Below, piece by piece: positions 50,044 through 58,447 of a stretch of DNA of 58,447 bases. The first letter of the stretch is position 1; each line of letters begins with the position of its first letter. Under the pieces are notes generated by a model. That model had not been told where the DNA came from, searched no databases, and worked only from the letters and a program-made list of their open reading frames with translations. A program made the translations under genes and the position numbers. This stretch comes from a bacterium. GTDB taxonomy: Bacteria; Chloroflexota; Dormibacteria; Aeolococcales; Bog-877. Location: the NCBI GenBank assembly GCA_021795235.1, contig JAJYPP010000015.1, forward strand, positions 1-58,447, read 5' to 3'.

Positions 50044-50241
50044 GTGCGCCCTGAGCCGACCCTGCAGAGGGTCCGCCGCCAGAGGAGATCAGTCATCAAG
50101 AGAACTTTTCAGCCCAAGAAGCGCTATCGGAGGAAGGTGCACGGGTTCCGAGCCCGGATGTCGACTCCGGGGGGCGTGCGCGTGCTCAAGCGCCGACGCC
50201 TCAAGGGCCGCTGGCGGCTGACGCCCGCGCCGGTGCGGTGA
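50044..50241 (+). CDS. rpmH: 50S ribosomal protein L34
   Basis: The conserved L34 runs [40 protein letters not shown]. The first standard in-frame start is GTG 50044, giving 65 residues with an unusual 18-residue leader. The usual start (M-x-KRT or M-KRT) would be at 50092 (GTC) or 50095 (ATC), and the ribosome site AGAGGAG at 50081-50087 fits ATC 50095 with 7-nt spacing. So either a rare ATC start or a mutated GTG/ATG is used. The stop overlaps rnpA (GTGA). Confidence 0.93.
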   Translation: MRPEPTLQRVRRQRRSVIKRTFQPKKRYRRKVHGFRARMSTPGGVRVLKRRRLKGRWRLTPAPVR

Positions 50242-50573
50242 AGAGCGGCTTTCGGCTTCGCCGGTCCGCGGAGTTCCAGCGGGTGCGGGCGGAGCGGAGA
50301 GCAGTGGGGGATTCCCTGCTGCGCGTCCAAGCGTGCCCCAACCAACTCGGCCATCCGCGATTCGGGATTGCGGTCGGGCGTCGCCTGGGAGGGGCGGTGG
50401 TGCGCAACCTGGTACGTCGGCGCCTGCGGGCGGCGGCCGCGGCGGAGCTGGCCTCCCTGCTGCCGTTCGACCTGGTCTTGATCCCGGCCCCGGCGGCGGC
50501 GGCCCACCCATATCGTGACCTGGCCGGGTCGCTGCAGCGCAACCTCGACCGCCTGGGAGTGAGGGCTACTTGA
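50238..50573 (+). CDS. rnpA: ribonuclease P protein component
   Basis: 111 residues from GTG 50238, overlapping the rpmH stop. RNase P protein pattern: [40 protein letters not shown] and [20 protein letters not shown] (the RNR motif is [11 protein letters not shown]). It assists the P RNA in 5' tRNA processing. The rnpB gene is not in the window. Stop overlaps the yidD start (TTGA). Confidence 0.95.
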   Translation: MKSGFRLRRSAEFQRVRAERRAVGDSLLRVQACPNQLGHPRFGIAVGRRLGGAVVRNLVRRRLRAAAAAELASLLPFDLVLIPAPAAAAHPYRDLAGSLQRNLDRLGVRAT

Positions 50574-50812
50574 AGAAGCTGTCCCTTTGGCTCATCGCCT
50601 TCTACCAGGTGGCCCTCAGCCCGGTCCTGGGTCTGGTGGGGGGCTGCCGCTACGAACCCAGCTGTTCCCACTACACCTCGGAAGCGATCCAGCTCTATGG
50701 CTTCTCGCGGGGCTGGTGGATGGGGATCCGGCGGATCCTGCGCTGCAACCCGTTCCACCAGGGCGGCTACGACCCGGTCCCCTTGCCTGAGGAGCTGATC
50801 CATGGGCATTGA
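50570..50812 (+). CDS. yidD: membrane protein insertion efficiency factor YidD
   Basis: 80 residues from TTG 50570. The single amphipathic/membrane segment LWLIAFYQVALSPVLGLVGG is followed by the signature CRYEPSCSHYTSEAIQLYGF and RILRCNPFHQGGYDPVP. YidD supports insertase function near YidC. It overlaps yidC by 11 nt at its 3' end; the rpmH-rnpA-yidD-yidC order is standard. Confidence 0.95.
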   Translation: MKKLSLWLIAFYQVALSPVLGLVGGCRYEPSCSHYTSEAIQLYGFSRGWWMGIRRILRCNPFHQGGYDPVPLPEELIHGH

Positions 50813-51878
50813 GGTCTTGGGTTTCGTCAACCCCATGGCGCCGCCGCCCACCAACCCGTTCGAGGCGATCTTCTTCTACATCCTGCTCACCCCGGTGGGA
50901 GTCGCCCTCAACTTCCTGGACAAGGTCTTTCAGGGGTTCGGGCCCACGGCGACGATAGGGGCCTTCGGGATCGCCATCATCGCGATCACGATGATCATCC
51001 GCGGGGTGCTGTTCCCGCTCTTCCGCTGGCAGATCTCGACCCAGTGGCGGATCCAGGCTGAGCAGCGCCGGATCGGTCCCGAGCTGAAGGAGATCCAGCG
51101 CAAGTACAAGAAGGACCGCACCAAGCTGAACGAGGAGACGATGGCGCTCTACAAGCGTCACAACATCAACCCCCTGGGTCAGCTCTCCGGCTGCCTGCCC
51201 CTGCTGATCCAGATGCCGTTCATCTACGCCCTCTACGGCGCCATCGAGAAGCTGTCACAGTCGCACAGCGTCCAGGGAGGCTTCCTCTGGGTGCACCAGC
51301 TGAGCGACGTGGCGTTCAAGGTGAAGGGGGGCATCCTCGGCGACCCGGCCCTGCTGATCATCCCCATCCTGGCCGGGATCTTCACCTTCATGCAGTCGAA
51401 GATGATGATGCAGCCGGCCCGCCCCGACATGAGCGAGTCGGAGCGGCAGATGTATCGGGTGATGTCCCAGACCACCTACCTCATGCCGGTCATGATCGCC
51501 TTCTTCGCCCTCAACTTCTACCAGGGCGTCGGGCTCTACTGGATCACCCAGAGCGCCATCATGGTGATCCAGGTCTACACCATGATGGGCTGGGGTGGCC
51601 TGCGGATGCCGGCCTGGGTGCCCGGCTCCGGCTGGTACCCCACCAACTCCCCCATGGGCCGCTTCCGTGCAGAGTACGGTGACGGTCCCGTAGCGGCGTT
51701 CAAGGGCCGGGGCGGCCCGCCCTCATCCCCCTCCACTCCCACTTCCGCGGCCAAGTCCAACAGACCGAGTGCGGCGCCGGGGGACAGCGCCAAGCAGAGT
51801 GGGGCGGCTGGAAACGGCACCGGCAATCCGGGGGGTGCGGCGCCGGGCCGGAACCGTCGCCGCACGCGCACCAAGTGA
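50802..51878 (+). CDS. yidC: membrane protein insertase YidC
   Basis: 358 residues of the Gram-positive/short type. Five membrane segments: EAIFFYILLTPVGVALNFL, AFGIAIIAITMIIRGVLFPL, LPLLIQMPFIYALYGAIEKL, LLIIPILAGIFTFMQSKM and LMPVMIAFFALNFYQGVGLY with its following helix. The groove Arg is in the first loop region (PLFRWQISTQWRIQAEQRRI). No long periplasmic domain or lipobox. The C-terminal 90 residues are Pro/Ser-rich and end basic (RNRRRTRTK), which may touch the ribosome. Confidence 0.96.
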   Translation: MGIEVLGFVNPMAPPPTNPFEAIFFYILLTPVGVALNFLDKVFQGFGPTATIGAFGIAIIAITMIIRGVLFPLFRWQISTQWRIQAEQRRIGPELKEIQRKYKKDRTKLNEETMALYKRHNINPLGQLSGCLPLLIQMPFIYALYGAIEKLSQSHSVQGGFLWVHQLSDVAFKVKGGILGDPALLIIPILAGIFTFMQSKMMMQPARPDMSESERQMYRVMSQTTYLMPVMIAFFALNFYQGVGLYWITQSAIMVIQVYTMMGWGGLRMPAWVPGSGWYPTNSPMGRFRAEYGDGPVAAFKGRGGPPSSPSTPTSAAKSNRPSAAPGDSAKQSGAAGNGTGNPGGAAPGRNRRRTRTK

Positions 51879-51906
51879 TGGCAGCCGACCTCGAGGTATG
51901 TGTCAG

Positions 51907-52611
51907 GTGACGGACTCCAGCTTCGAGGCCGAGGGGACCTCGGTTGAGGAGGCCAGCCAGCGCGCTCTGGCAGGGGCAGGGCTGGCCGAGGATCAGGCGC
52001 TGGTGGAGGTCTTGTCGCCGGGCCGGGCAGCGGTGCCGGGGGAGCGGATCACTGGGGGGCTGGCCAGGGTCCGGGTGCGGGCCCTGCCGCGGGATGTGGT
52101 CGAGGCGAGGCAGCACCTCCGGCGGCTGTTGCGGCTGATGGAGGTGGACGCGGAGGTGACGGTGACCAGGCCGGCCCAGCCCGACGGCTCCGCCGCGGCC
52201 GAGGATGGCCCGCTGGCCCTGCTGGTCGACGGCCCCGACCTGGGGGTCCTGATCGGGTGGCGTGGGGAGTCACTGCGGGCCCTGCAGACGGTGGTGAATC
52301 TGATGCTCAAGCCGGAGGCGCCCGGGTCCGGGACGCCCCGCGTGATCGTCGATGTCGCCCACTACCGCGAGCGGCGGGAGCGCACCGTGACCCAGATGGC
52401 GCTGCGGCTGGCCGCCGACGTGCAGCGCAGCGGGCGGACCGTGATGCTCGACCCGATGCCGCCCTACGAGCGCAGGGCGGTGCACATGGCCCTGGCCCTG
52501 GAGCCGGGGGTGACCTCTGAGAGCACCGGAGTGGACGAGGGCCGCCGGGTGGTGATTCGACCGGCCGAAAGGGCCCTGGCTCCGGACCAGAGCGGGGCGG
52601 ACCGGAACTGA
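51907..52611 (+). CDS. jag: RNA-binding protein Jag/KhpB (KH and R3H)
   Basis: 234 residues from GTG 51907 (GAGG ten nt upstream); ATG 51898 is three codons earlier but too near the ribosome site. The N-terminal Jag domain is SFEAEGTSVEEASQRALAGA. The KH domain has LVDGPDLGVLIGWRGESLRA with the GWRG loop, and R3H is MLDPMPPYERRAVHMALALE. Jag/KhpB binds RNA and influences cell-division regulation and membrane protein expression. It follows yidC in the usual place. Confidence 0.92.
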   Translation: MTDSSFEAEGTSVEEASQRALAGAGLAEDQALVEVLSPGRAAVPGERITGGLARVRVRALPRDVVEARQHLRRLLRLMEVDAEVTVTRPAQPDGSAAAEDGPLALLVDGPDLGVLIGWRGESLRALQTVVNLMLKPEAPGSGTPRVIVDVAHYRERRERTVTQMALRLAADVQRSGRTVMLDPMPPYERRAVHMALALEPGVTSESTGVDEGRRVVIRPAERALAPDQSGADRN

Positions 52612-52640
52612 GGCCGGGCTCACACAGCTTGCGCGGAATC

Positions 52641-53240
52641 ATGGGAACCCTGGCGATCGGATCATGCGCGGGCGCGCTGCTGGCGGGCTGTGCCGGGGGC
52701 CAGGGAGCGCTGATCAACAAGTCCCCGAAGCAGCTGGTCCTCAGCGTGGGGCAGATTCCCTACCCCGGCTTCGTGGTGGAGAGCGGCTCGGCGTCGGCTG
52801 GGGTGTACAGCAACCGGCGGGCCGCCGGTGGGAGCGCAGCGGTGCTGAGGAAGCTCGAGGCGGCGGGGAGGATCACGGGGTATCAGGCGGACTTCGACCG
52901 CAGCCTGAGCCCCCAGCAGGCGGTCGGGCCGGTGGTGATCGAGAGCTCCGCCGCCACCTACAGGAGCGACGCGGGAGCGGCCGCGGGCCTGCGAGTGGTC
53001 GCGGAGCAGGCGCGCAGCGCCGGGGGGGTTCAGATCTCGACCGGCAAGCTCGGCGACCAAGCGGTCGGGTTCACCCTGCAGAAGCAGTTCGACGGCACCA
53101 GCTACGAGGCCTTCGTGGTCGCCTGGCGGCAGCAGAACGTGGTCGCCGGGATTCAGATCGAGGGCAATGCCGCCACCCTTGACGTCAATTACGCGGTGGA
53201 TCTGGCCCAGCTGCAGCAGCGCCAGATCGCGCGGGCGTGA
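52641..53240 (+). CDS. putative lipoprotein
   Basis: 199 residues from ATG 52641; TTG 52629 is an alternative. Signal with lipobox LLAGC (Cys about 17), so exported and lipid-anchored. The rest is alpha/beta without recognised family: QLVLSVGQIPYPGFVVESGS, AAVLRKLEAAGRITGYQADF, VVIESSAATYRSDAGAAAGL and [15 protein letters not shown]. The stop overlaps a GTG (GTGA) that begins the M16 peptidase in another frame, so the two are probably co-translated. Confidence 0.75.
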   Translation: MGTLAIGSCAGALLAGCAGGQGALINKSPKQLVLSVGQIPYPGFVVESGSASAGVYSNRRAAGGSAAVLRKLEAAGRITGYQADFDRSLSPQQAVGPVVIESSAATYRSDAGAAAGLRVVAEQARSAGGVQISTGKLGDQAVGFTLQKQFDGTSYEAFVVAWRQQNVVAGIQIEGNAATLDVNYAVDLAQLQQRQIARA

Positions 53241-54552
53241 GGGAGGCCGTGGGCGACAGCTGGCGAGTGGAGACGCTGCCCGGGGGGCCAGGGTGGTGCT
53301 GGCACCGCTGCCGGGGCGGACCTCGGTGTCGGTGTCGCTGCTGGTCGGGGTGGGCTCGCGCTCCGAGCCCAAGCGGCTGGCCGGGGTGTCGCACTTCCTG
53401 GAGCACATCGTGTTCAAGGGGACGCGCCGCTACCCCGACAGCCGGACCGTGTCGGAGGCGGTCGAGGGGGTGGGCGGGATTCTCAACGCCAGCACCGACA
53501 AGGAGATGACCGTCTTCTGGGCGCGGGTGCCGGCTCCCCGCCTGGAGCTGGCGGTGGACGTGCTCTGCGATCTGGTGTTCTCCCCGCTGATCCAGACCGA
53601 GGAGGTCGAGAAGGAGCGCAAGGTGGTCCTGGAGGAGCTGGGGATGTATCTGGACCAGCCCGGGGAGCTGGTCCAGATGGCTTTCGACCACCTTGTCTGG
53701 GGCGATCACCCCCTGGCCCGCGATCCCAGCGGCACCCGGGGCTCCCTGGCCCACATCGGGGCCCAGGAGCTCTCCTCGTACCGGCAGGCCAACTACCGCG
53801 GCAACCGCCTGGTGGTCGTGGTCTCGGGTGCGCTCGATCCCGAAGTCGCCCTGGGGCTCATCGCGGATCGGCTGGAGCCCCTCCTGGGAGCCGCGGAGAC
53901 CCCCCCGTCCCCGGCCCCAGACCGAGAGCCGCCCAAGCCGCCGGAGCCAGGGCTCGCGGTCCGTATCCGGCGGCGGCGAGGCGAGCAGACCCACCTGATC
54001 ATGGGCTGCCGCTGCTCCTCCTACCTCGCCCCCGACCGCTGGGCCCTCGACATCCTCGACACCACCCTTGGGGACGGCATGAGCAGCCGCCTGTTCATGG
54101 AGCTCCGAGAGCGTCAGGGGCTCGCATACGACGTACATTCGTTCACCTCTCGCCACCGTGACACGGGGGCGATGGGCATCTACGTGGCGACCCAGCCGGA
54201 GCAGGCGGGCACCGCCATCGCGGCGGCGCTGCGCGAGTTCCGCAAGCTGGCCCTGGAGCCGCTCCCCCAGGGCGACCTGGAACGCACCAAGGCGCAGATG
54301 GAGGGGCGTCTCCTGCTCCAGACCGAGAGCGCGGGTGCCCTCAGCGAGTTCTTGGGGCAACAGCTGCTGCTTACGGGATCGATCCTGAGTCCCGACGAGG
54401 TGATCCAAAATATACGTGCGGTGACTGCGGAAGAGGTCCAGGCGGTCGCCGCGGGCCTCCTGGACCAGGGCGGCTGGCGGCTGGCGGCAGTGGGCCCCGG
54501 GGCGGGACAGGACGCCTATGCCGAGGCCGCGGCCACCGCGCTCGGAGTGTGA
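53237..54552 (+). CDS. M16 family zinc peptidase (apparent +1 frameshift near the start)
   Basis: The HxxEH motif is HFLEH ([20 protein letters not shown]), and the downstream Glu is in [15 protein letters not shown]. The C-terminal half has the second M16 domain ([20 protein letters not shown]). The natural start is GTG 53237, overlapping the lipoprotein stop; it reads [12 protein letters not shown] and then turns wrong after the six-G run at 53282-53287. The correct continuation [20 protein letters not shown] lies in the next frame, so one base is missing in the run or the ribosome slips. GTG 53293 could give a shortened protein without the first strand. Confidence 0.85.
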
Positions 54553-54590
54553 GCGGGCCCATGCCCGCCGTGGATTCGAAGGAGATGGAT

Positions 54591-55043
54591 GTGGAGAGAA
54601 CGCTGGTGCTGGTCAAGCCCGACGGGGTGCAGCGGGCCTTGGTGGGGGAGATTCTGGGTCGGTTTGAGAGGCGCGGGCTGCACCTGGTGGGGCTGAAGCT
54701 GCTGGCGGTGGACCGGGCGCTGGCGGAGCGGCACTACGCGGAGCACCGCGAGCGGCCGTTCTTCGAGGCGGTGATCCAGTTCATCACATCCTCCCCGGTG
54801 GTGGCCATGGCCTGGGAGGGGCCCAATGCGGTCGGGCTGGTGCGCTCGATGATGGGACCGACCAATCCTGCCAACGCCCCCTCGGGCACCATCAGAGGCG
54901 ACTTCGGTATCGACATCGGGCAGAACATCATCCACGGCTCCGACAGCCCGGCCCGGGCCCGGGAGGAGTTGGCGCTCTTTTTTGGCGACTCGGAGCTGGT
55001 CAGGTGGGAGCGGGCGGGGTCTGACTGGATCCACCCCGACTGA
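54591..55043 (+). CDS. ndk: nucleoside diphosphate kinase
   Basis: Transfers phosphate between NTPs and NDPs. 150 residues from GTG 54591 (AAGGAG six nt upstream). [20 protein letters not shown] at the start; the phospho-His is in the [20 protein letters not shown] loop; and [20 protein letters not shown] at the end. A GTG at 54549 is in frame and overlaps the M16 stop but adds unrelated residues. Its last 44 nt overlap the convergent lepB gene. Confidence 0.96.
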   Translation: MERTLVLVKPDGVQRALVGEILGRFERRGLHLVGLKLLAVDRALAERHYAEHRERPFFEAVIQFITSSPVVAMAWEGPNAVGLVRSMMGPTNPANAPSGTIRGDFGIDIGQNIIHGSDSPARAREELALFFGDSELVRWERAGSDWIHPD

Positions 55044-55776
55044 CCCGGCGGCGGCGCACCGGGACGACGATTCCGGTGGCGCCCACCAGCGCCAGCATGG
55101 GCATCTGGGCGGGAACCGGCCCGATCCGGCTCAGCGGCCAGAAGCGGAAGACCGCGATGCCCTGGACCCCGCTGCGGGGCTCCCACCCGAAGGTGCGGGA
55201 GTCCTCCGAAACGTTGCGGTTGTCCCCCATGACGAAATAGTCGTTCTTGGGGATATGGGCCCAGCTGCCGGTCGCGGGCAGGGTGGGCGACGCCGTTCCC
55301 GCCGCGGTGCAGCAGAGCACCTCCTGGGTCCAGGGGCCGTTGATGTAGGGCTCGACCAGCGCGGTGCCGCCGGTGGCGGAGGTCGGCTTGGTGTTGGAGA
55401 TGTAGACGTGCCCCACCCCGTTGGATCCGGGGGCGATGCGCACCCATTCTCCGGGCAGGCCAATGACCCGCTTGATGAAGTCGGTGGGAGATGCGATGGG
55501 CGGGTTGATGATCACGATCTGGCCGCGCGACGGGCCGGAGAAGTACAGGGAGACCCGCTCGGTGATGAGCAGGTCGTTGTTGTGCAGCCCGGGGTACATG
55601 CTGGTGCCCTCGACGTGGACGGGCCGGATCGCGAAGGCGATCACCAAGTAGATGATGGCGGCCAGGGCGACAACCTCGAGCAGGTCCCGAATCAGGGAGT
55701 GGCGGCCACCCTGGGGGCCCGCGGCGCCCGCTCCGGGGCCGTTGGGCCCGGGCGCAGTCGTAGGCTCCAGGGACAC
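55000..55776 (-). CDS. lepB: signal peptidase I
   Basis: 258 residues. A Pro/Gly-rich start, one membrane anchor ([20 protein letters not shown]), then the active-site Ser in [16 protein letters not shown] and Lys in [20 protein letters not shown], and the box [18 protein letters not shown]. It cleaves signal peptides of exported proteins on the outer side of the membrane. The last 15 or so residues are basic and Ser/Thr-rich. The gene overlaps the end of ndk. Confidence 0.95.
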   Translation of the reverse strand: MSLEPTTAPGPNGPGAGAAGPQGGRHSLIRDLLEVVALAAIIYLVIAFAIRPVHVEGTSMYPGLHNNDLLITERVSLYFSGPSRGQIVIINPPIASPTDFIKRVIGLPGEWVRIAPGSNGVGHVYISNTKPTSATGGTALVEPYINGPWTQEVLCCTAAGTASPTLPATGSWAHIPKNDYFVMGDNRNVSEDSRTFGWEPRSGVQGIAVFRFWPLSRIGPVPAQMPMLALVGATGIVVPVRRRRVSRGGSSQTPPAPT

Positions 55777-56005
55777 CCGGGCAGTATACGAAGCGGCCCG
55801 TCGGAGGCAGCCCTGATGAGCGCTGCGCGGCCGCTGAACCGGCGGAGCTCAGCCGCGGCGGCCGGACGGCTGGCGCCGACGGCGCACTGATGTTCCGTGG
55901 AGAGCGCCAGAACCCACGGGTCCGCGTAGCCCGGCCCCAAGCCCTGACGGTAGCGGCTGGCCGATGCTGCTCCGAGATGCGTGGTGGTCGCCGCCCGGTC
56001 GGACC

Positions 56006-56878
56006 TCAGAGGCTTATGCCCAGAGCCTCGCAGAGCCCATTGAGCTCGTCGGCAGAGAAGTAGTCGATTACGACCCGGCCCCTCCCTCGGGCCCGGGCTT
56101 GGATCCGGACCCGGGTGCTGAGGCGACGGGCCAGGGCGGCCTCCATGGCCACCAGCTCGGGTGCCGGTGGCTCAGTCCGGCGGGCGGGGCTCGGCTCACG
56201 GGCGGAGAGCCGGGCCACCAGCCGTTCGGTATCGCGGACCGACAGGCGACGACCGATGATGTGGGCCAGGGTCTTGGTCTGCAGGTGGGGGTCGGCGACC
56301 CCCAGGAGGGCGCGCGCGTGGGCAGCCGAGATCCGCTCCTCCTGGAGCGCGTTCTGGACCGCGGGGGTCGCCTGCAGCAGGCGCATGGTGTTGGTGACCG
56401 CTGACCGGCTCCTGCCCACCTGCTGGGCCACTGCGTCCTGGGTTAGGCCGAATTCGTCGCAGAGCCTGGTGAAGGCGCGGGCCTCGTCGAGGGGACTGAT
56501 GTCGCGGCGCTGGATGTTCTCGACCAGCGCCATCTCGAGGCGGGCGCGATCGGGTCCGGCGGGGCGGATCACGACCGGGACCTTGGACAGTCCGGCCAGC
56601 TGGGACGCGCGCAACCGCCGCTCGCCGGCGACCAATCGGTAGGCCTGGCCGTCCCGCTCCACGACCAGGGGCTGGAGGACCCCATACTCCGCGATCGACT
56701 GGGCGAGGGTCTGCAGGGATGCCTGATCGAAGTCGGAGCGCGGCTGGAGCGGGTTGGGCGCGATCGAGGAGACGGACACTTCGTGGACGCTGGGCCCGGC
56801 CATGACCGAGCGCAGGGGCTCGGCATCCGTGGGGATCAACTGTTCGAGGCCGCGGCCCAGCCCGCGAGGCTTGCTCAT
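56006..56878 (-). CDS. parB: chromosome partitioning protein ParB (CTP-dependent clamp)
   Basis: 290 residues. Start MSKPRGLGRGLEQLIP is characteristic; the CTP-binding GERRLRASQLAGL and ENIQRRDISPLDEARAF are intact, and the HTH TQDAVAQQVGRSRSAVTNTM follows. The C-terminal ~80 residues form the dimer domain. ParB loads at parS, slides, and recruits SMC. It is coupled by ATGA to parA. Here parAB point toward lepB and away from the origin genes' usual order. Confidence 0.95.
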   Translation of the reverse strand: MSKPRGLGRGLEQLIPTDAEPLRSVMAGPSVHEVSVSSIAPNPLQPRSDFDQASLQTLAQSIAEYGVLQPLVVERDGQAYRLVAGERRLRASQLAGLSKVPVVIRPAGPDRARLEMALVENIQRRDISPLDEARAFTRLCDEFGLTQDAVAQQVGRSRSAVTNTMRLLQATPAVQNALQEERISAAHARALLGVADPHLQTKTLAHIIGRRLSVRDTERLVARLSAREPSPARRTEPPAPELVAMEAALARRLSTRVRIQARARGRGRVVIDYFSADELNGLCEALGISL

Positions 56879-57657
56879 GCCGCGACCGGCGAGTTGCGGG
56901 TGACAAGCTCCTCGGCGAGGGCGCGGTAGGCGACGGCGCCGCGGCCGGTGGGGTCGTATTGGGTGATCGGGATACCATGGCTGGGAGCCTCGCTCAACCT
57001 CACCGACCGCGGGACTACGGTTTCATAGGCCTGGTCGCCGAATTGACGGCGGACCTCGGCGACGACCTGTGAGCTGAGCACGGTGCGAGGGTCGAACAGA
57101 GTGAGCACTATCCCCTCCAGGCGAAGTGATGGGTTGAGGGCCTGGCGTACCAGGGACTGGGTGTGGGTGAGCAGGGTCAGCCCCTCCAGGGCGTAGTACT
57201 CGCACTGGAGGGGGATCAACATCGCGTCGGCGGCAACCAGGCAGTTGACGGTGAGCAGTCCCAACGATGGGGGGGTATCCAAGAGGACGTAATCGAAGTC
57301 GGCGACCCCGTCCAGGGCCAGCCGCAGGCGGGACTCTCGCAGGGGAAGCTCCGCCAGTTCCAATTCGGCCCCCGCGAGCCCCACGGTCGAGGGGATCAGG
57401 GTCATACCGGGCACGTGCTCCAGGGCAATCGCGATCTCGAGAAGCGGGCGGCCGAGCACCACGACATCGTAGATCGAGGCCTCCAGGGCCTTCGAGTTCA
57501 CCCCCAGGCCCGAGGTTGCGTTGGCCTGCGGATCGCAGTCAATGAGCAGAACCCTCAGGCCGCGCTCAGACAGGGCCGCGCCGAGATTGATGGCCGTCGT
57601 CGTCTTGCCCACCCCCCCCTTCTGGTTGGAGATTGCGATGATGCGGGGGCTGGACAT
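56875..57657 (-). CDS. parA: chromosome partitioning ATPase ParA
   Basis: 260 residues from ATG 57657; the open frame to 57690 adds 11 residues without a site. Deviant Walker A SNQKGGVGKTTTAINL, switch I LLIDCDPQANATSGLGV and Walker B DYVLLDTPPSLGLLTVNCLV. It forms gradients on the nucleoid that move ParB-parS complexes. The perfect parS palindrome lies 26 nt upstream. Confidence 0.95.
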   Translation of the reverse strand: MSSPRIIAISNQKGGVGKTTTAINLGAALSERGLRVLLIDCDPQANATSGLGVNSKALEASIYDVVVLGRPLLEIAIALEHVPGMTLIPSTVGLAGAELELAELPLRESRLRLALDGVADFDYVLLDTPPSLGLLTVNCLVAADAMLIPLQCEYYALEGLTLLTHTQSLVRQALNPSLRLEGIVLTLFDPRTVLSSQVVAEVRRQFGDQAYETVVPRSVRLSEAPSHGIPITQYDPTGRGAVAYRALAEELVTRNSPVAA

Positions 57658-57682
57658 GGGTCCAGTATAGGTAGGGTCCGGT

Positions 57683-57698
57683 GGTTTCACGTGAAACC
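57683..57698. promoter_or_regulatory. parS centromere site
   Basis: GGTTTCACGTGAAACC is a perfect 16-bp palindrome. The universal bacterial parS core is TGTTTCACGTGAAACA, so the inner 14 bp are identical. It sits just upstream of parA and is the only such site I saw. It should be bound by ParB and may also regulate parAB. Confidence 0.93.
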
Positions 57699-57716
57699 AG
57701 GTCGAGGCGCGACCGC

Positions 57717-58319
57717 CTACTCAGAGCGTGCCAGCTCGCCCTCTCGAAGCTCTTCGCGCCGCCCCTGGAACCGGTGCTCGACAGTCCCTCGGCCCCGCAC
57801 CTCCCACGCGTCGGCGCCGCCGATCAGGGCGGTGCGCTCCGAGATCCCCATGAAGTGCATCTCCAAAGGGACCCTGCCCACCAGCAGGCCGCGCCAGGGT
57901 CTCATCAAGCCCGCATCCCAGTGCACGCCGAACACATGGTTCGGGAGAAGTCAGAGGCCGTGTCCGAGGGCCCGCGCGGTGATGCCGGCGCCGTCCTCCA
58001 GCGGCTCGCCGACCACCATCGCCCCCGCGCTGCAGCCGCCGTAGACCCCGCCCCTGGACACCATCTCGACGATCGCTCGCAGCAGGTCCGAGCCGAGCAG
58101 CGTCCGCCGCAGGTGACCTGGGTCTCCGCCCGAGAAGAACACCATGCTGGCTGACCGCACCGCCTCCACATGGGATCTCTCATCCGCGTCCGGGCGCACT
58201 CTCACCGGCACGGCGTGAGACTCGACCCCGAGGCGCTGATAGTGAGCTTGGCCCATCTGGTTCCAGCGCCTGAACACCGCCTCTCCCTCAGGAGCGCTGG
58301 CGGTCGCCAGAATGGCCAC
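57717..58319 (-). pseudogene. peptidase S51/type 1 glutamine amidotransferase-like gene, inactivated
   Basis: The S51 (peptidase E/cyanophycinase-like) core is clear: VAILATASAPEGEAVFRRWN, VFFSGGDPGHLRRTLLGSDL and the nucleophile Ser in GGVYGGCSAGAMVVGE. The C-terminal part LLPNHVFGVHWDAGLMRPWR, GLLVGRVPLEMHFMGISERT, ALIGGADAWEVRGRGTV follows in the same frame after an in-frame TGA at 57951-57953. That codon replaces a probable Gly (GHGL-stop-LLP). Upstream a TAA is directly before GTG 58319, so the first strands are missing too. Two lesions in a single gene indicate decay. Confidence 0.8.
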
Positions 58320-58447
58320 CGACCGTTACTTCTCAAGTTGGCCAACGTCGGCCAAGGCGGGAATCTGTTCCCCCAGGCATGTGAGGCTGGGTTGTCGCCC
58401 CCGTAGCGGCGCAGGAGCATGGGAGCCACTTGCTTGACGGGTCGCCC

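Noticed and set aside
57951-57953. TGA read as glycine or selenocysteine in the S51 gene
   Set aside because: TGA is the regular stop of many intact genes in the window, no SECIS-like element was seen, and the gene's start is broken as well. Decay is simpler.

Overview
The window is a GC-rich (clearly above 60% G+C by eye) bacterial chromosome segment that carries the replication-origin neighbourhood: dnaA, dnaN, recF and a DUF721/DciA-like gene on the minus strand, and rpmH-rnpA-yidD-yidC-jag going the other way. The many GTG/TTG starts and 4-bp stop/start overlaps, an MshA-like glycosyltransferase and the single-component YidC point to a high-GC lineage of the Terrabacteria type. An uncultured Chloroflexota/Dormibacterota-like soil bacterium is my best guess. 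The phylum is an inference, not read from a marker.

Layout. 1-3550 is accessory: ends of two transposase genes, a decayed AbiEii-like gene, a Phd antitoxin with a broken VapC remnant, and a SEC-C/DUF6398 pair. 3641-11768 is housekeeping: cysteine desulfurase with a zinc-ribbon partner, an isocitrate/isopropylmalate dehydrogenase-like gene with a PIG-L deacetylase, a small wHTH family protein, and a divergent MgtE-N/CBS protein and Nramp transporter separated by a possibly structured leader. 11800-14919 is a regulator/PLDc_N/ABC-transporter module with a very clear inverted-repeat operator. 15180-18647 has an ECF sigma factor with its probable membrane partner, then a UPF0173 hydrolase, methylglyoxal synthase and a proline-iminopeptidase-like hydrolase. 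18656-21099 groups a PfkB kinase, a Nudix ADP-ribose hydrolase and a macro-domain protein. 21100-25620 is a second accessory island (MazEF, two divergent LysE exporters, repeats, gene fragments) bounded by an inverted, diverged 126-bp duplication.

25624-32179 holds YjbQ, a PadR regulator facing a BNR propeller/MoaD pair, an ABC-2 exporter with its own regulators, and a pirin. 32234-45467 contains an EF-G-like GTPase with altered catalytic motifs, folP-folK, menA, and envelope genes (FemAB-like and CelD-like transferases, two glycosyltransferases, a DUF4388 protein, a propeller lipoprotein). 45472-54552 is the origin region proper. It is followed by ndk, lepB, parB-parA with a perfect parS site, and a decayed S51 peptidase at the right edge.

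The strongest leads outside textbook annotation are the TTGTCAA/TTGACAA operator driving the YxlEFG-like transporter, the BNR-MoaD pair with a C-terminal tail after Gly-Gly, the ADP-ribose cluster, the inverted duplication around the MazEF/LysE island, the rpmH gene without a standard start at the conserved position, and frameshift or nonsense lesions in the M16 and S51 peptidase genes. No tRNA, rRNA or CRISPR array was seen.
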